Below are positions 1-12,662 of a stretch of 64,000 bases of DNA, one piece after another. The first letter of the stretch is position 1. Every line of letters begins with the position of its first letter. The notes beneath the pieces are model-generated. The model was not told where the DNA came from. It was given only the letters and a program-made list of their open reading frames with translations, and ran no database searches. The DNA is from Diphasiastrum complanatum (lineage: Eukaryota > Streptophyta > Lycopodiopsida > Lycopodiales > Lycopodiaceae). The stretch spans positions 40,027,961 through 40,091,960 of the forward strand of contig CM055101.1 in NCBI GenBank assembly GCA_029204225.1. Reading direction: 5' to 3'. A program made the translations under genes and the position numbers.

Positions 1-1012
1 CGAACAAAACAATAGTGATGAAAATCACGTTCGATCTTATAGTAACTAGCTTTGAAATCATTAATACTATAGTGATTACATAACCAAACATTTAAGCATT
101 GAATTATCAGACAAATAATCTGTCGCGAAGAATTATAGAAACGCATACATTCTGAGACAAACCTGAACACAATAAATGATAGTATTGATTCAGTATGAAA
201 CAAAACAGAAACAAATGAGTACAACAAGTTTTTTAAGCCATGTACTCTAAGCTATTTCTGAGCAACTAAAATATAAGTCTGAATCTACTGATAAGCAGCA
301 AGCGCAATAGCAATCTCTAATCAACTCTAAAGAACCGAGCTAGAATGCTCAAGAGTGTTCAAGCTCGCAGGCTTGAGAGAGAGCTAACTATTCAATACTT
401 GATCTGATTTGATTTGATAATTAGATGTTGAAATATGAACAACTATTTATACTAAGCAATTAGGTCATCAAATGTGGCTGCCAGTTGGCTGGGGTCTGCT
501 GGTCCAGTTTTTCTCAGAAGTTGTTTGTTGATAAGCGGTGACATTTGGCCATAAACAGTATGTCTGCATAAATGAACGTGACTGTCACTTTACAGAAATG
601 AACGTAACTGTCATAGGCAAAAAAAATACGACATCTGCAGAAATGAATGTAAACTATCATAGGCAAAAAATGCGACATTTGTGAGAAATGCCACAGTGTC
701 ACAAAATTTCATTTCCTGAATATTGGTGTAGTCCCACATTTTGTCAAAGTCATTTCCTTAACATTTGAGGCACTTTAAAAAATGTGACATTGCATTTTTT
801 TCGCGATTCTTGACAGGCAAAAAATGCAAAAAACACGACACTGCATTTTTACTCGGAATTTTTGACAATGTCGGTTTAAGAGAAAATTGACTGTAGCAAA
901 AAGGCAACAGTGTCGGATTTTGTAGTGAGAGAAAATTTCTGACATTGTTGTCAAACTCTGTGTATTTCTGCAAACTGTGTAAAACACAAGAGAATCCGTA
1001 GAACTGGATAAA
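1..1012 (-). repeat. LTR-like copy related to element A, interrupted
   Basis: Positions 1-180 match the LTR of element A at about 2398-2650, including the shared stretches ACGTTCGATCTTATAGTAAC and ATTCTGAGAC. Positions 966-1010 match about 2655-2712. The roughly 785 bases between have no counterpart in the element A LTR, so either this copy carries an insert or the element A copy is deleted. The left end lies outside the window. The minus orientation is inferred from element A. Confidence 0.6.
545..960. repeat. Short imperfect tandem repeats
   Basis: Units of roughly 50 bases built on GAAATGAACGTAACTGTCAT followed by GGCAAAAAATGCGACA recur from about 565 to 690. Looser AAAAATGYGACAYTGC copies continue to about 850. 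No gene is seen. The short open frames here are products of the repeat. Confidence 0.5.
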
Positions 1013-1019
1013 CAGTTGG

Positions 1020-1560
1020 TCAGCCTAGAAAATCAAGGGCAAGGAGCTGAAGTGCCTTCAAGTACTCCAACTACAGCCGGAGTGGCGCCATCAATTATTT
1101 GAAAGCAACCCTACGGCCATCAGGACATATGTCACAAGTCCACAACAGCTACAGGTGAACCCGCACTTCCTCCCCATCACACGACCATCCAAATGGGTGG
1201 AGTGTGGAACACCTTTGGACCAGATCACAGTCACCACCCTGAATTGGCTGAAAATTCCCTCAGAAGACGGATGAAAAACAAATGTAGATGCCAAGTGGGA
1301 TCTAATTCAATTTTTTGAAAAAATATCTTCATTGTCCTTACCCCATAGTTTCTGTGGCCGCAACATTCACTCGGGACTTAGAATTTTTGATGGGCATCAC
1401 TACCAAGTCCTTCTTAACCGCCAATGACAAGAAAAGTATAAAAAGACTGATCTTCATAGAGGAAGTTATCGGCTACATTATCCAACAACGACAAGCAAAA
1501 CGGGCATTCTACTAAACACCATAGTGCCAAGGGACCGGCACTACTTCAAGTCGGAGTCCT
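1020..1560 (+). other. Unrecognised, weakly coding-like tract
   Basis: I do not recognise this stretch. On the plus strand it can be read for about 60 codons between stops (1080-1270, then 1315-1515 in another frame), with ordinary amino-acid composition. It may be a decayed transposon gag or a host gene fragment. No start, splice or domain signal supports a working gene. Confidence 0.2.
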
Positions 1561-2764
<1,204 letters not shown>

Positions 2765-2774
2765 CTCCCCCTTA
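2765..2774 (-). promoter_or_regulatory. Polypurine tract of element A
   Basis: Minus-strand TAAGGGGGAG sits directly against the LTR start, as expected for the plus-strand primer of an LTR retrotransposon. Confidence 0.75.
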
Positions 2775-5370
2775 ATCTGAATCCTTGAATGCCTTGACCT
2801 TCAAACTTAGTTCTACACAGAATCTTCTCTGTGCTTCCATACTTAATGCTTTGGTAAAAATATTTGCAATCATATCTTGCGTTCTACAGAACTGCAATCT
2901 GACCTCTTCGTTGAGAACATTGTTTCTAACGAAATGATACTTCAGCTCAATGTGCTTCCTCCTACAACAAAATCTAGGGTTGGCTAATAAAGCAATTTGA
3001 TTATCACAAAATAATGTCGTCGGAGCATATTGATTCAGACCGATATCTGAGAGTAAGTTCCTCAACCAAATTGCTTCCTTTGTAGCTTGAGAGGCTACGA
3101 TATATGATTCAGTGGAAGATAGAGCTATTGAAGATTGTTTGCGATTGTTCTAGGAAATTGGACCATTATTGAGGAAGAATGTAAATCTTGAAGTGGATTT
3201 ACGAGTGTCTACATCTCCTGCCCAACTTGCATCTATGTAACCACTGAGAAAATTGAGTTTGTCATTGCCGATTGCTCCATAACAAATGCAAAAGTCCATA
3301 GTAGCTCGAAGATATCTCATGACTCTGATAAGAGCCTTCCAATGTGTTATTCGAGGATTAGTCATAAACTGACTGAGAGAGCTGACTGCAAAAGCTATGT
3401 CTGTCTGGCCTGGTACAGATCATGCGTACATAAGAGATCCTATAATAGAATGGTGAGGATACTCACGAATCTGCTGCTTCTCATGAATTATTTGGGGACA
3501 CTGGTCCTTTAACAATTTGAGACCTGGTTCCATTGGTGAGAGAGCTAACTTGCAATTAATCAGATTATATCTGACTAACATGTTGTAGATGTACCTCTGT
3601 TGTGTAATGTAGACCAACTTATGTTTTCTGTCTCTGTGGATTTGTATACCAAGGCCCAAATGAGCTTCACCCAGATCAGTCATGTCGAATTTGGAAGATA
3701 GCATTGTCTTGGCCTCTTTTATCAGATTGATACTGTTGCTGAAAAGCAATGTATCATCCACGTATAAAGTGATAATGATAAAAGACTACTACACTGCTTT
3801 GAAGTAAACATTTGAATTTGAAGAGCTAGGTGTGTAGCCATGATCAATAAGGAAAGTATTGATCCTTTGAAACCATGCTCAAGCAGATTTCCTCAAGCCA
3901 TAAAGTGTCTTATGGAGTTTACATACATGATTGTATTGGAGGCTATGTTCATCAAAAGCAAGTTTAAGGGCAATGGCAAAGGCAAGTGGTCTAACCCTCA
4001 ATAATATAAACTTCGGGTTGCACCATGTAAATGTCTTCTTCGATAACTCCATTGAGATATGCTATCTATGCATCCATTTGATATATTTTCAAATCTGCTG
4101 CAGTGACAAATGATAGCAAAAGTCGAATAGAAGAATGCTTGACTACTGGACTGAAGGTCTCAGTGTAATCGACGTTGTATACCTGAGAAAATCCTCTGGC
4201 GACAAGTCGTGCTTTTCTCCTGTTGATGCTTCCATCTGCATTGTACTTGACTTTGAAAATCCATTTGCAATCAACTACGTTTCTTCTAGCAGGTAATTCG
4301 ACAATTGTCCATGTCTGGTTCTTGATAAGAGATAAATACTCTTTATCCATAGCTTCTTTCCAAAGACCTGAATCAGGCTGACTGAGTGCCTCTTGGACAG
4401 TAATCGGCTTCTAAACAAGGTAGGCTGTAGACTCGTCGATATACCTCACAGGTGGTTTGCTAGTCCTTGAAGATCTTCTGGGTAATAGAGGAAGTTGATC
4501 ATTTCCATCATACTGTAGTTGCTGATCTGCAACATCATCATCTTTTGATTCACCGTTGATTTGTTGTTCATCAAAAGTAGAAGAGCTTGGACCTTCAATG
4601 AGAATAGTCGATTGAGGAACTAGAGAGTTCAATGTGTTAGGAGAATCTGACAGATCGGCTACATGGGGACTGCCTTTTCCTTTGAGGTCTTGAAACTGAT
4701 CTTCGATGAAGATGACATCCCGGCTAGTGAATATCTTTGACTCGATGGGATTGAACAACTTGTAGGCTTGATCGAAAGTAGTGTAGCTGATGAAAACACA
4801 TTTGATACTCTGAAAGTCGAGTTTCTTCCTGAAATCACGAGATATCTGTGCAAACGCAGTACATCCAAAAACTTGTAGGTTTGATAAAGAAGGTTTGGTA
4901 CCTGTCCAAACTTCAAATGGTGTTTTGTCTGAGAGACCTTTAGTAGGACATTTGTTCTGAATATAGGTTGCTATTGAAACAGCTTCAGCCCAGAAGGACT
5001 TCGGAAGTGTTGCATGTGATAACATGCACTTTGCCGATTCAACTAAGGTTCTGTTCTTTCTCTCAACAAGACCATTTGATTGAGGCAAATAGGAGGTAAT
5101 ATATTGTTGTTCAATGTCGTTGTTAAGGCAATACTCCTTGAGTTCGGTGGAGATGTATTCTCCCTCATTATTAGACCTCAGTGCTTTGATTCGTTTGCCA
5201 GTTTGATTCTCAGCATGCTCTTTGAATTGTCTGAATTTGATGAAAGCCTTTGAATTCTGTTTAATGAAATAAACAGCTGTTCTTTTGAAGAATTTGTCAA
5301 TAAAAGTAATGAAATACTTTGCATCTAGCAATGAAGGAGTTTGCATAGGTCCACATATATATGTATGAAC
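2772..5370 (-). pseudogene. Element A pol remnant: integrase, reverse transcriptase, RNase H
   Basis: Read right to left this is copia pol. Integrase (down from 5343) has the HPQSNG-type motif as LPQSNGLVERKN, then the FGCTAF segment and a spacer ending RTSKPPVRY. Reverse transcriptase N-terminus is at 4066-4350 (CKWIFKVKYNADGS, KARLVARGFSQ). The palm is at about 3420-3780, with a degraded catalytic box reading MDD. The end of RT is at 3150-3365 (YIDASWAGD) and RNase H at 2772-3065 (FCDNQIAL, KHIELKYHFVR, DIFTKAL). Several stops and frameshifts separate the pieces, and the second integrase Asp appears as N (RSNNEGEY). It is not functional. The open frame up to 5496 runs artificially into the LTR of element B. 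Confidence 0.88.
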
Positions 5371-5616
5371 AGTTAAAATAGCAATGATCGACTTATACAG
5401 TGCTTTCCTATTTCGACGGCACCACGTGTGCTTAGTTCTAGAGTTATCGAGCCATCTTTCTTTTACGAGCCCTTTGACTGTTTTTAAGGAACTCATCCTT
5501 GTACTAGTAGTTCTGGAATATACAGTATGAAGAGAGTATTCTGTATTCTTGTTGCACTTGACGTTGTGCTGTGGTGATTGATCCGGTCGGGTGCTTTCAA
5601 TTGTGTTTTCTTAACT
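5371..5616 (+). repeat. 5' LTR of element B
   Basis: Starts AGTTAAAATAG and ends TTTTCTTAACT, giving a 6-bp inverted terminus. It is about 95% like the 3' copy at 10718-10968. Confidence 0.93.
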
Positions 5617-5628
5617 TGGTATCAGAGC
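5617..5628 (+). promoter_or_regulatory. Primer binding site of element B (initiator Met tRNA type)
   Basis: TGGTATCAGAGC directly abuts the LTR. It is the standard plant copia primer site, complementary to the 3' end of initiator methionine tRNA. Confidence 0.95.
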
Positions 5629-6885
5629 CCTTGGTGGCTGGAATCACCAGACGAGAACAGAGAGCTGCGAATTCACGACGGTTTGTTGGCTAGGAAGCAC
5701 AAAATGGAGTCTGTGGAGATTCGTGGAACGGCTCAAAACTGTAAAAAGGATTCATAGACAAGGAATTGTTGGTTGAATAAAAAAAAGCAAGCAAGTTTGA
5801 AGCTGAAAAATTCTTCTGGACGGTTGCTTGGCGTTTGTGATTTGTTTGAATCCAATTGAATACCGTTTGAAGAGCGGTTTGGAGCAGAAGATAACCTACA
5901 ATAGGGTGACCTTAGTCAGCTAGGAGCTGCAAAGGAAAGCTTAGGGAAAGCCTGAGTAAAGCTCAGTTTATTCTTCTCTTCAAAATTGTTAGAGTTTCAA
6001 GAGACAAAATCAGAGATATCTCCTTGTAGGAGGACGTTTTCAAAGCTGTGAGAGGCTGTGAATGGGCGCCCTGGTAGCACGATTCTGTGGTAGGAAGGCC
6101 ACGACTGGCCGTGGAGGAGGAAGGCAGCTAGTGCGATTAATGAGGAGCTGCCATAGCCCGTGAAGGAGTGAAAAAACTCCATCACTGGTAGAGAGAGGAG
6201 GAGAGGTCGCGGGAGCTGTCGCGCGCTCAGTTGTGATCACCAGCTAGCGGCCCAAAGTGTTCAGTACTTCGAGGGCCTTTGATCAATGCACAAACGCATT
6301 GACAGCCGTCTGATCTTGATTCATACAGATCAACGATGGTCATTTCACAACGGGTGGGTCGTTGGACCTAAAGGATCCGTTGGATTGAAGTGAAAGAGTC
6401 TGAAGGGGTCTGAAGTGCAAAGTGCATTGCAACCTCATTAAAAATCTTCAAGCTGAAAAAATTGTTGGGTCCCAAGTCTTTGAAGGGTGAAGTTTCTCCA
6501 CACTGAAGAAACAGTTCAAAAACCCAAATTGCCCTTATTTTCACCTCCTTTAGCCTATTTTGACCAAACGAAAGGCTATAGCCTCCAAACGAAGGGCACC
6601 CTGACTGTACCTACAAGTACGGTACACCAAAATAGAGTGATTGTCGTGGAGAAAGTGTTCGAAGTGCGCCAGAAGTGATTTCACCATTCTACTGGGCAGG
6701 AAGCTGGGCGTTGGTGACGTGAAGCATTTTGAAAAACGACGCCAGTTTGGCTTTCAATTTGGCGAAAGAGCGGCGGGTGGCCTGGTAAGCTAAAAATTGC
6801 AGGCCATTATTATCGATTTCTGACATCACGGTTGGCTCTAGCATACACTTTATAGCCTACAGGTGAAGTTTTAAGCAGTTCGGAG
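5629..6885 (+). other. Long untranslated leader of element B
   Basis: About 1.26 kb between primer site and gag. Open frames here are short and not recognisable. A GGGCGCCC palindrome occurs at about 6064. I see no separate gene. Confidence 0.6.
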
Positions 6886-8712
6886 ATGGCAAACATCAAT
6901 GAGGCAATTTTGGACGATGCAAGCAAACTTGATGGGGCTTCTAACTACAACATCTGGAAATTCAAAATGAAGAGCATTTTGATGAAAAAAGAGTTGTGGG
7001 AAATCGTGACAGGTATTGAAGTCCGACCAAATATCACTCCAGGTGACATAAGGGCCTTTGATAAAAAGGCACATAGAGCATTATCCTTGATCAATCTTTC
7101 AGTGAAAGACCATGTGATCACTCACATAAGTGATGCCACGACGGCTAGGGGAGCTTGGGAAGCTCTTAGAATGCAATTTCAAACTTGCAATCTAGCTCGA
7201 GCCATGTTCTTGAAGTCGAGATTGAACAGAGTAAGGATGGAAGAAAATGAATCAGTGGGATCCTTCTTCACCAGGATAAAGGAGCTGAGAAATCAACTTG
7301 TGGCAATAGGAGAACCAATCAGAGATATTGAATTGGTACATACCACAATGAGCGGTGTCTCGGAAGGGCTACAGATGTTTGTGAGCGGCATTGCTTCGAG
7401 GGAGAGGTTGCCTACTTTTGAAGACTTCCACGGAATCATATTGCAAGAAGAGCAGCGTCGCGAAGTGGTGAAGTCAAGACAAACTCCACAGGAGGATCAA
7501 GCCTTGCTTGCTAAAGGCAAGCAGAAAGGATGGAAAAGGATTCCTAAGAAATCCAAGGATGATGATAACAAAGGAGAATCGTCTTCAAAAGGGAAAAAGA
7601 AGAAGAAAGAAAAATGTTACTATTGCGACAAATCGGGCCATTGGGCACGCGAGTGTTATAAGAAGAAAGCAGACATAAAGACGGGAAAAGTGACTCAACA
7701 AGGAAAAATTGCCAAAGATGATGGAGAAGATGACGAGACAAGTGTTTTCTCATTGGCATTGGCATCCCAAGTTGATGATGGTGCCAGATGGTTCATAGAT
7801 TCAGGCGCCACAAGGCATATGACCGAAAAACGTGATTGGTTTGAAAAATTCTCACCAATCCATGATGGGAATAAGGTTACTCAAGCCAATGGAGAGGAAT
7901 GCCAGATACAGGGTGTGGGCAATGTACCTATGCAATTTCCTGATGGCAAAATTAAAAATATCCCTAATGTACTTTATGTTCCTGGACTCAAAAAGAGTTT
8001 GCTTTCTGTTGGTGTAATGGCAAATCAACATCTTAAAGTTGAATTTGTCAAGGATGGATGCCTTATGAAGGATACGAACCATAACCACAAAGTGGTGGCG
8101 AAGGGTTATAGAGATAGTAACTGTGGCCTTTATAAATTGGATGCTGCAAAACCAGGTGAATATGGTTTGGCCATCTCAACAGCATCTCAATCTGAGTTAT
8201 GGCACAGAAGACTTGGTCATTTGAACTATGGGAGCTTGAGATTGATGGCGAAGCTGAAGATGGTAATAGGGTTACCAGCATTGCAGGATGATCAACATGC
8301 AATATGTGAAGGATGCATCATGGGAAAGCATCACAGAGAGACATTCAAGAAAGGTGGAGCTGCAAGAGCTAAGAAACCGCTGGAACTAATTCACAGCGAC
8401 CTGTGCAGTCCAATGAAGACCATGTCGTTGGGGAAAGCATATTATTTTATGACTTTCATAGATGATTACTCAAGAAGGACATGGATTTATTTCTTGAAGA
8501 AGAAATCTGACGCTTTTGCTCGTTTCAAGGAGTTCAAAACTTTGGTAGAGAACCAACTAGAGGCACGCATAAAAGTGCTAAGATCTTGTAGAGGGGGTGA
8601 ATATAAATCTGATGATTTTGAAGACTTTTGCAAAGAACATGGCATTAAAAGACAATTCACACAGTCACACACGCCGCATAGTAATGGTGTAGCTGAACGA
8701 AAAAAGAACTAT
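6886..8712 (+). pseudogene. Element B gag-protease-integrase (first frame)
   Basis: ATG at 6886 opens a copia gag (UBN2-type: NYNIWKFKMKSIL, about residues 20-35). A basic linker follows, then a CCHC zinc knuckle (CYYCDKSGHWAREC, about residue 245), then aspartic protease (WFIDSGATRHMT, about residue 305). The pre-integrase zinc region (LWHRRLGHLNYG, CEGCIMGKHHR) and the integrase core (FIDDYSRRTWIYF) come next. The second catalytic Asp is replaced by Cys in LRSCRGGEY. Near 8700 the frame shifts, equivalent to a 2-base loss in the usual AERKNR motif, and the open frame runs to 8805 as nonsense. Confidence 0.9.
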
Positions 8713-9459
8713 TATGGAGAGTGCACGTTCCATAATGAAGCAAATGGGCTTGACCGATTCACTTTGGTCGGAAGCGTGCAGTGCGACAACGTTCTTGCAA
8801 AATAGGAGCCCTACAATTGCGGTTCCAAATGTGACTCCTGAAGAAGCATTTACTGGAATAAAGCCAAAAATCGACAAATTTCGTGTCATTGGATGTAAGG
8901 CTTATGTACATGTGCCAAAGGAGGAGCGAAAAAAATTTGATGCCAAAGCAATCAAGTGTATCTTCGTCGGTTATGATGAAAGAACAAAAGCCTACAGGTG
9001 TTTTGATCCTGTAATGAATAAGATTCACATTAGCAAAGATGTGATCTTTGATGAAATGCATAGGTATGAAGATGAAGACCATGCAAAAGGTGAAAGCATC
9101 AAGAGACTTCTCACAATACTAGAGGAAGAAAATGATGAAGATGCTCCACAAAATGATGCACGTGAGGACGAAAGTCGAGAGGGCGAATATGAAAGAACGC
9201 CACCTATTCAAGAGCCTAAGGGGAGGCATTTGCCAATAGGAGCAATGAAGGAGAAACCGGTTGGAAGCAAGAGACAATACTTGGACACTCCTTGGGATAG
9301 GTACTCTCCACGTAGTGTATCACCTGAATCTAAGATACCAAAATGGTATGAAAAGATCATGAAGGACGCAAAGATAAATCAAACAGGATCTAGCACACAA
9401 AGTGAAGTGAGAAGATCAACACGGGAAAAGAAGTCTCCCGATCGTTATCATGTGACCTA
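8713..9459 (+). pseudogene. Element B integrase C-terminus (second frame)
   Basis: Continues integrase after the frameshift: ESARSIMKQMGLTDSLWSEA, then FRVIGCKAYVHVP, KCIFVGYDERTKAYR and the acidic, variable spacer between integrase and reverse transcriptase, ending RSTREKKSPDRY. It stops at 9457-9459, and the RT reading frame is again that of gag. Confidence 0.87.
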
Positions 9460-10632
9460 ATGACTGACATTTTGAAGTGTCGAGAGCCATCAACCTTTGA
9501 TGAGGCAAAAGATCACAAAGAGTGGCAAAGGGCAATGGAAGAAGAGATAGAATCCATCCAAGGACATGATACATGGGAGTTAGTTGATCTACCACTTGGA
9601 AAGAAACCCATTGATAACAAATGGGTGTTTAGAACAAAGTTTCATGCGGATGGCACAATAGCAAAGTATAAGGCATGCCTAGTAGTGAAGGGTTATGAGC
9701 AAAGCAAAGGAATTGACTATGAAGAAACATTTGCTCCAGTGGCTAAGTGGACTACGCTATGTCTTATCATTGCCTTAGCATCTCATTTTGGGTGGAAAAT
9801 CCATCAAATGGATGTGAAGTCTGCTTTTTTGAATGGTGACTTAGAAGAAGAAGTTTACATGGTCCAACCGTAGGGCTTCATGGCAAAAGGGCAAGAACAG
9901 AAAGTATGTAAACTACGCAAAGCACTTTATGGCCTTAAACAAGCGCCATGCGCATGGCATGGACACATTGACAGTTACTTTCTTTCACATGGATTTGTAA
10001 GAACAAATTCAGATCCAAATCTTTATGTTCTTATAAATGATGATAGCATTGCCTTGATTGTACTTTACGTTGATGATATCACTATCACTGGCAATGATGA
10101 GAACCTTACTCCTTCTATCAAAGCCAACTTGTGCAAGCAATTTGAGATGACAGATTTAGATCTTATGCACTATTGCTTGGGTGTCGAAGTATGGCAAACT
10201 AGCAGTGATATCAGGTTATGTCAAAACAAGTATGTAGGCAAGATATTGGAGAGATTTCACATGACAGAGTGCAAACCTTCCATCACCCCTTGCGAAGCTG
10301 GTAAAAAATTATTTCCTATTGATGATAGTGCACATATTGATACTACACTATTTCGTCAGCTAGTTGGAAGTTTAATATATCTTACAACTACACGTCCTGA
10401 TATTTGCTATGTAAGTTTGATTAGCCAATTCATGTCATCACCCACTTTGAACCATTGGAAAGCTGCAAAAAGGATTTTGAGATATGTAAAAGGTACACCA
10501 AACCTTGGTCTAGTCTACAAAAGACAAAGTGTTTTACCTAAGTTGCAAGGTTATGTTGATGCTGATTGGGCTAGAAGTATAGATGATAGAAAGCCACCAA
10601 CAGGTTATACCTTCAATTTTGGTAGCGGTTAG
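9460..10632 (+). pseudogene. Element B reverse transcriptase, RNase H truncated
   Basis: Typical copia RT: EEIESIQGHDTWELVD, KWVFRTKFHADG, QMDVKSAFLNGDLEEEVYM, then a stop at 9871-9873 where Glu is usual (QPEGF). The remainder (9880-10632) has KALYGLKQAPCAWH, an intact catalytic LYVDDI, KYVGKILERF and YVDADWARSIDD. The protein ends at YTFNFGSG, where the RNase H core should start. RNase H is absent and the sequence switches to a piece related to the leader of element C. Confidence 0.9.
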
Positions 10633-10690
10633 ATTTTTGGACGCCCTCCTCCGAACAAAACTTGTTGAAACTGGTTGTATAAAACTTAAT
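10622..10690 (+). repeat. Fragment matching the leader of element C inside element B
   Basis: About 65 bases here match about 60014-60080 nearly base for base, with small gaps; shared pieces include CGCCCTCCTCC and ACAAAACTTG. Since B is plus strand and C minus strand, the piece lies antisense to its use in C. It sits where the RNase H of B is missing. Confidence 0.75.
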
Positions 10691-10708
10691 TTTGTGACGT
10701 TGATCACT

Positions 10709-10717
10709 GAGGGAGAG
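10709..10717 (+). promoter_or_regulatory. Polypurine tract of element B
   Basis: GAGGGAGAG directly precedes the 3' LTR start AGTTAAAA. Confidence 0.75.
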
Positions 10718-10968
10718 AGTTAAAATAGAAATGATCGACTTATACAGTGCTTTCCTATTTCGACGGCACCACGTGTGCTTAGTTCTAGAGTTATCGGGCC
10801 ATCTTTCTTTTACGAGCCCTTTGAGTGTTTTTAAGAAACTCATCTTTGTACTTACTAGTAGTTCTGGAATATACAATTTGAAGAGAGTAATTATGTATTC
10901 TTGTTGCACTTGACGTTGTGCTGTGGTGATTGATCGGGTCGGGTGCTTTCAATTGTGTTTTCTTAACT
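10718..10968 (+). repeat. 3' LTR of element B
   Basis: Starts AGTTAAAATAG, ends TTCTTAACT and is followed by the duplication tgaac at 10969-10973. Confidence 0.93.
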
Positions 10969-11443
10969 TGAACAACATCTACAGACCTTTTGCTGCATGC
11001 CTATGGTTTGATCTAAAAGAAATCCTAGCCTGATTTCCAAAGATGCAGCTATGACAGACAGGGAGATCGACCTTACCAGAAGGATAGTCGAGATCAAGAA
11101 CCATGGATTATCTTGACATGTTCAAAACTTATGCATAATTCAAATGTCCTAAGCGATGATGTCATAGTAATGCTTTATTGACCAGAATAGAGGTTTTCAA
11201 GACTTGACTAGACTCAGAATAACAATGTGCCAATCTATATAAGTAACTATGTCTCTTGTCGAGTGCAAAGGTCTTATTACTCTTATCAATATTTTTGCAA
11301 TGATCAAATTCGAATTCTACCTTATGACTTAAATCTATGATTCTACTTACTGAAAATAGATTTGTAGAGAGTTAAGAAACATATAAGACCTTTGATAATA
11401 GTTTAAATTGATTATGCTGGAATCGCAATCTTACAGTACCTTC
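10969..11443 (-). pseudogene. Element A pre-integrase region (beyond element B)
   Basis: Minus-strand reading gives KVLYVS*LSTNLFSVS, then a segment ending HHRLGHLNYA and a C..C pair (VCHSCIFG), the copia pre-integrase zinc domain, with in-frame stops. It joins to the element A integrase at 5370 once element B is removed. Confidence 0.8.
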
Positions 11444-12401
11444 TATTAGATTTCTTATGCTCAGCCTTAAACAAATCGTTCAAGTAATGAGCATCCTGAA
11501 AAACCGAAGGCCGACAACATATTTTTTAGGCCTTCACATTTTTTCCCTTTGAGATTTTCTATGACTTAGAAATCATTTTAAGGCACCTTCACCTATTTCG
11601 CCTTTTTCGCTCTTTAGCGAAAAATGCAAGACACTGGCCAAGTGGCCAGAATAATTTAGAAGTCATTTTAAGGCACCTTCGTCTTTTTTGCCATTTTCGC
11701 TCCTTAGCCAAAAATGCGACACACTGGCCAAGTGGCCAGAATACCTTAGAAATCATTTTTAAGGCACCTTCGTCTTTTTCGCCTTTTTCACTCCATAGCG
11801 AAAAATGCGAAACATTGGCCAAGTGGCTAGAATACCTTAGAAATCATTTTTAAGGCACCTTCATTTTTTTTGCTCCATAGCGAAAAATGTGACACACTGG
11901 CCAGAATAACTTAGAAATCATTTTTAGGCACTTTCGTCTTTTTGCTTTTGCTGACCGACTTCACCAATGGATGAGTAACCCTAAAACAGCTGGACAAACA
12001 AATATCCCAAAGGCGGTTGATGGTTACCAACTTTTCTACATATGCAAAGACTGGCAGAAATAGCCTCAAAGGCTTGTAAGATATTTCCTCTCTTGTAAAT
12101 CTCTATATTAGCTGAAACGAGCTATGTAAGTATTAATTTTTGAATTTCTCTTTCAATTAGAGTTATTTGTAGCGAGCGTTATCACGCTCAGCAAGCTGAA
12201 GTTATTACTTCAAGCCATTGTACTCGTGTTGATATCTATCATAGTGCAATTTTTGTCTCACTTATGCGTCATTCATTTGTGCAAACTGTATAATTCTTCT
12301 ACTTGAATATTTTTGCTGCTAACTGTTGCGTTTTTGTTCCTACACACCTACGCTCAGAGCGACCGAGCCTCCGCTACGCTCATGACCACCGTTTTACAAC
12401 A
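11444..12401 (-). mobile_element. 958-bp solo-LTR-like insertion in element A
   Basis: Flanked by the 5-bp repeat ccttc (11439-11443 and 12402-12406). Removing it rejoins the element A frame perfectly (IEGEG|TVRLRFQ), which fixes its ends. On the minus strand it starts TGTTGTAAAACGG and ends CTAATA. No coding frame is seen. A tandem array fills 11525-11945. Most likely it is a solo LTR, but a non-autonomous element is possible because no second LTR is at hand to compare. Confidence 0.75.
11525..11945. repeat. Tandem array, unit about 91 bp
   Basis: GGCACCTTC begins at 11582, 11672, 11763 and 11854, with a diverged copy at 11928, giving steps of 90, 91, 91 and 74. Each unit carries AAAAATGCGACAC, TGGCCAAGTGGCCAG and TTAGAAATCATTTT. 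Confidence 0.9.
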
Positions 12402-12608
12402 CCTTCACCTTCAATAGTGTAAGTACTATTGTCACCAAGATGAACAAATTTCTTCATGTTGTAAGGCGTGTAGGAGTTGAAAATCTCACGTAGATTGGTC
12501 ATGTGTTGAGTTGCTCCAGAATCCAAAACCATGAATCATCCAAAACTGCGCTTTGATCTTTGACCATGAATGCCTTCATCCACTTCGACACGCGGAGATG
12601 ATGAAACT
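12402..12608 (-). pseudogene. Element A protease remnant
   Basis: Minus strand reads MVLDSGATQHMTNLREIF, then FVHLGDNSTYTIEGEG: the copia aspartic protease with its DSGA active site. Upstream gag is gone; the sequence runs straight into LTR at 12611. Confidence 0.85.
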
Positions 12609-12610
12609 AT

Positions 12611-12662
12611 GATGAGGATTAAAACTGATTAGTCGATTAGTAAGAAGGAGAATAATCCAACA
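12611..12662 (-). repeat. Remnant (52 bp) of element A 5' LTR
   Basis: Matches 2713-2764 with two changes and ends in the same AATAATCCAACA. A deletion joined LTR U3 directly to the protease, removing the rest of the LTR, the primer site and gag. Confidence 0.85.

Larger units (their letters stand above)
5371..10968 (+). mobile_element. Element B: full-length but defective Ty1/copia retrotransposon
   Basis: A 5,598-bp element inside element A. Its LTRs are 246 and 251 bp. A perfect 5-bp duplication tgaac flanks it (5366-5370 and 10969-10973). A 12-base primer site directly follows the 5' LTR. The LTR ends are AGTTAA...TTAACT rather than TG...CA, and both the duplication and the primer site independently fix these ends. 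The coding order gag-protease-integrase-reverse transcriptase is that of copia. Two frame changes, one stop, a lost integrase catalytic residue and loss of RNase H make it inactive. The two LTRs differ at about eleven positions plus short indels, so the insertion is not recent. Confidence 0.93.

Noticed and set aside
5381-5496. N-terminal extension of the element A integrase frame
   Set aside because: Those codons lie in the LTR of element B; the same words recur in the other LTR at 10718-10968.
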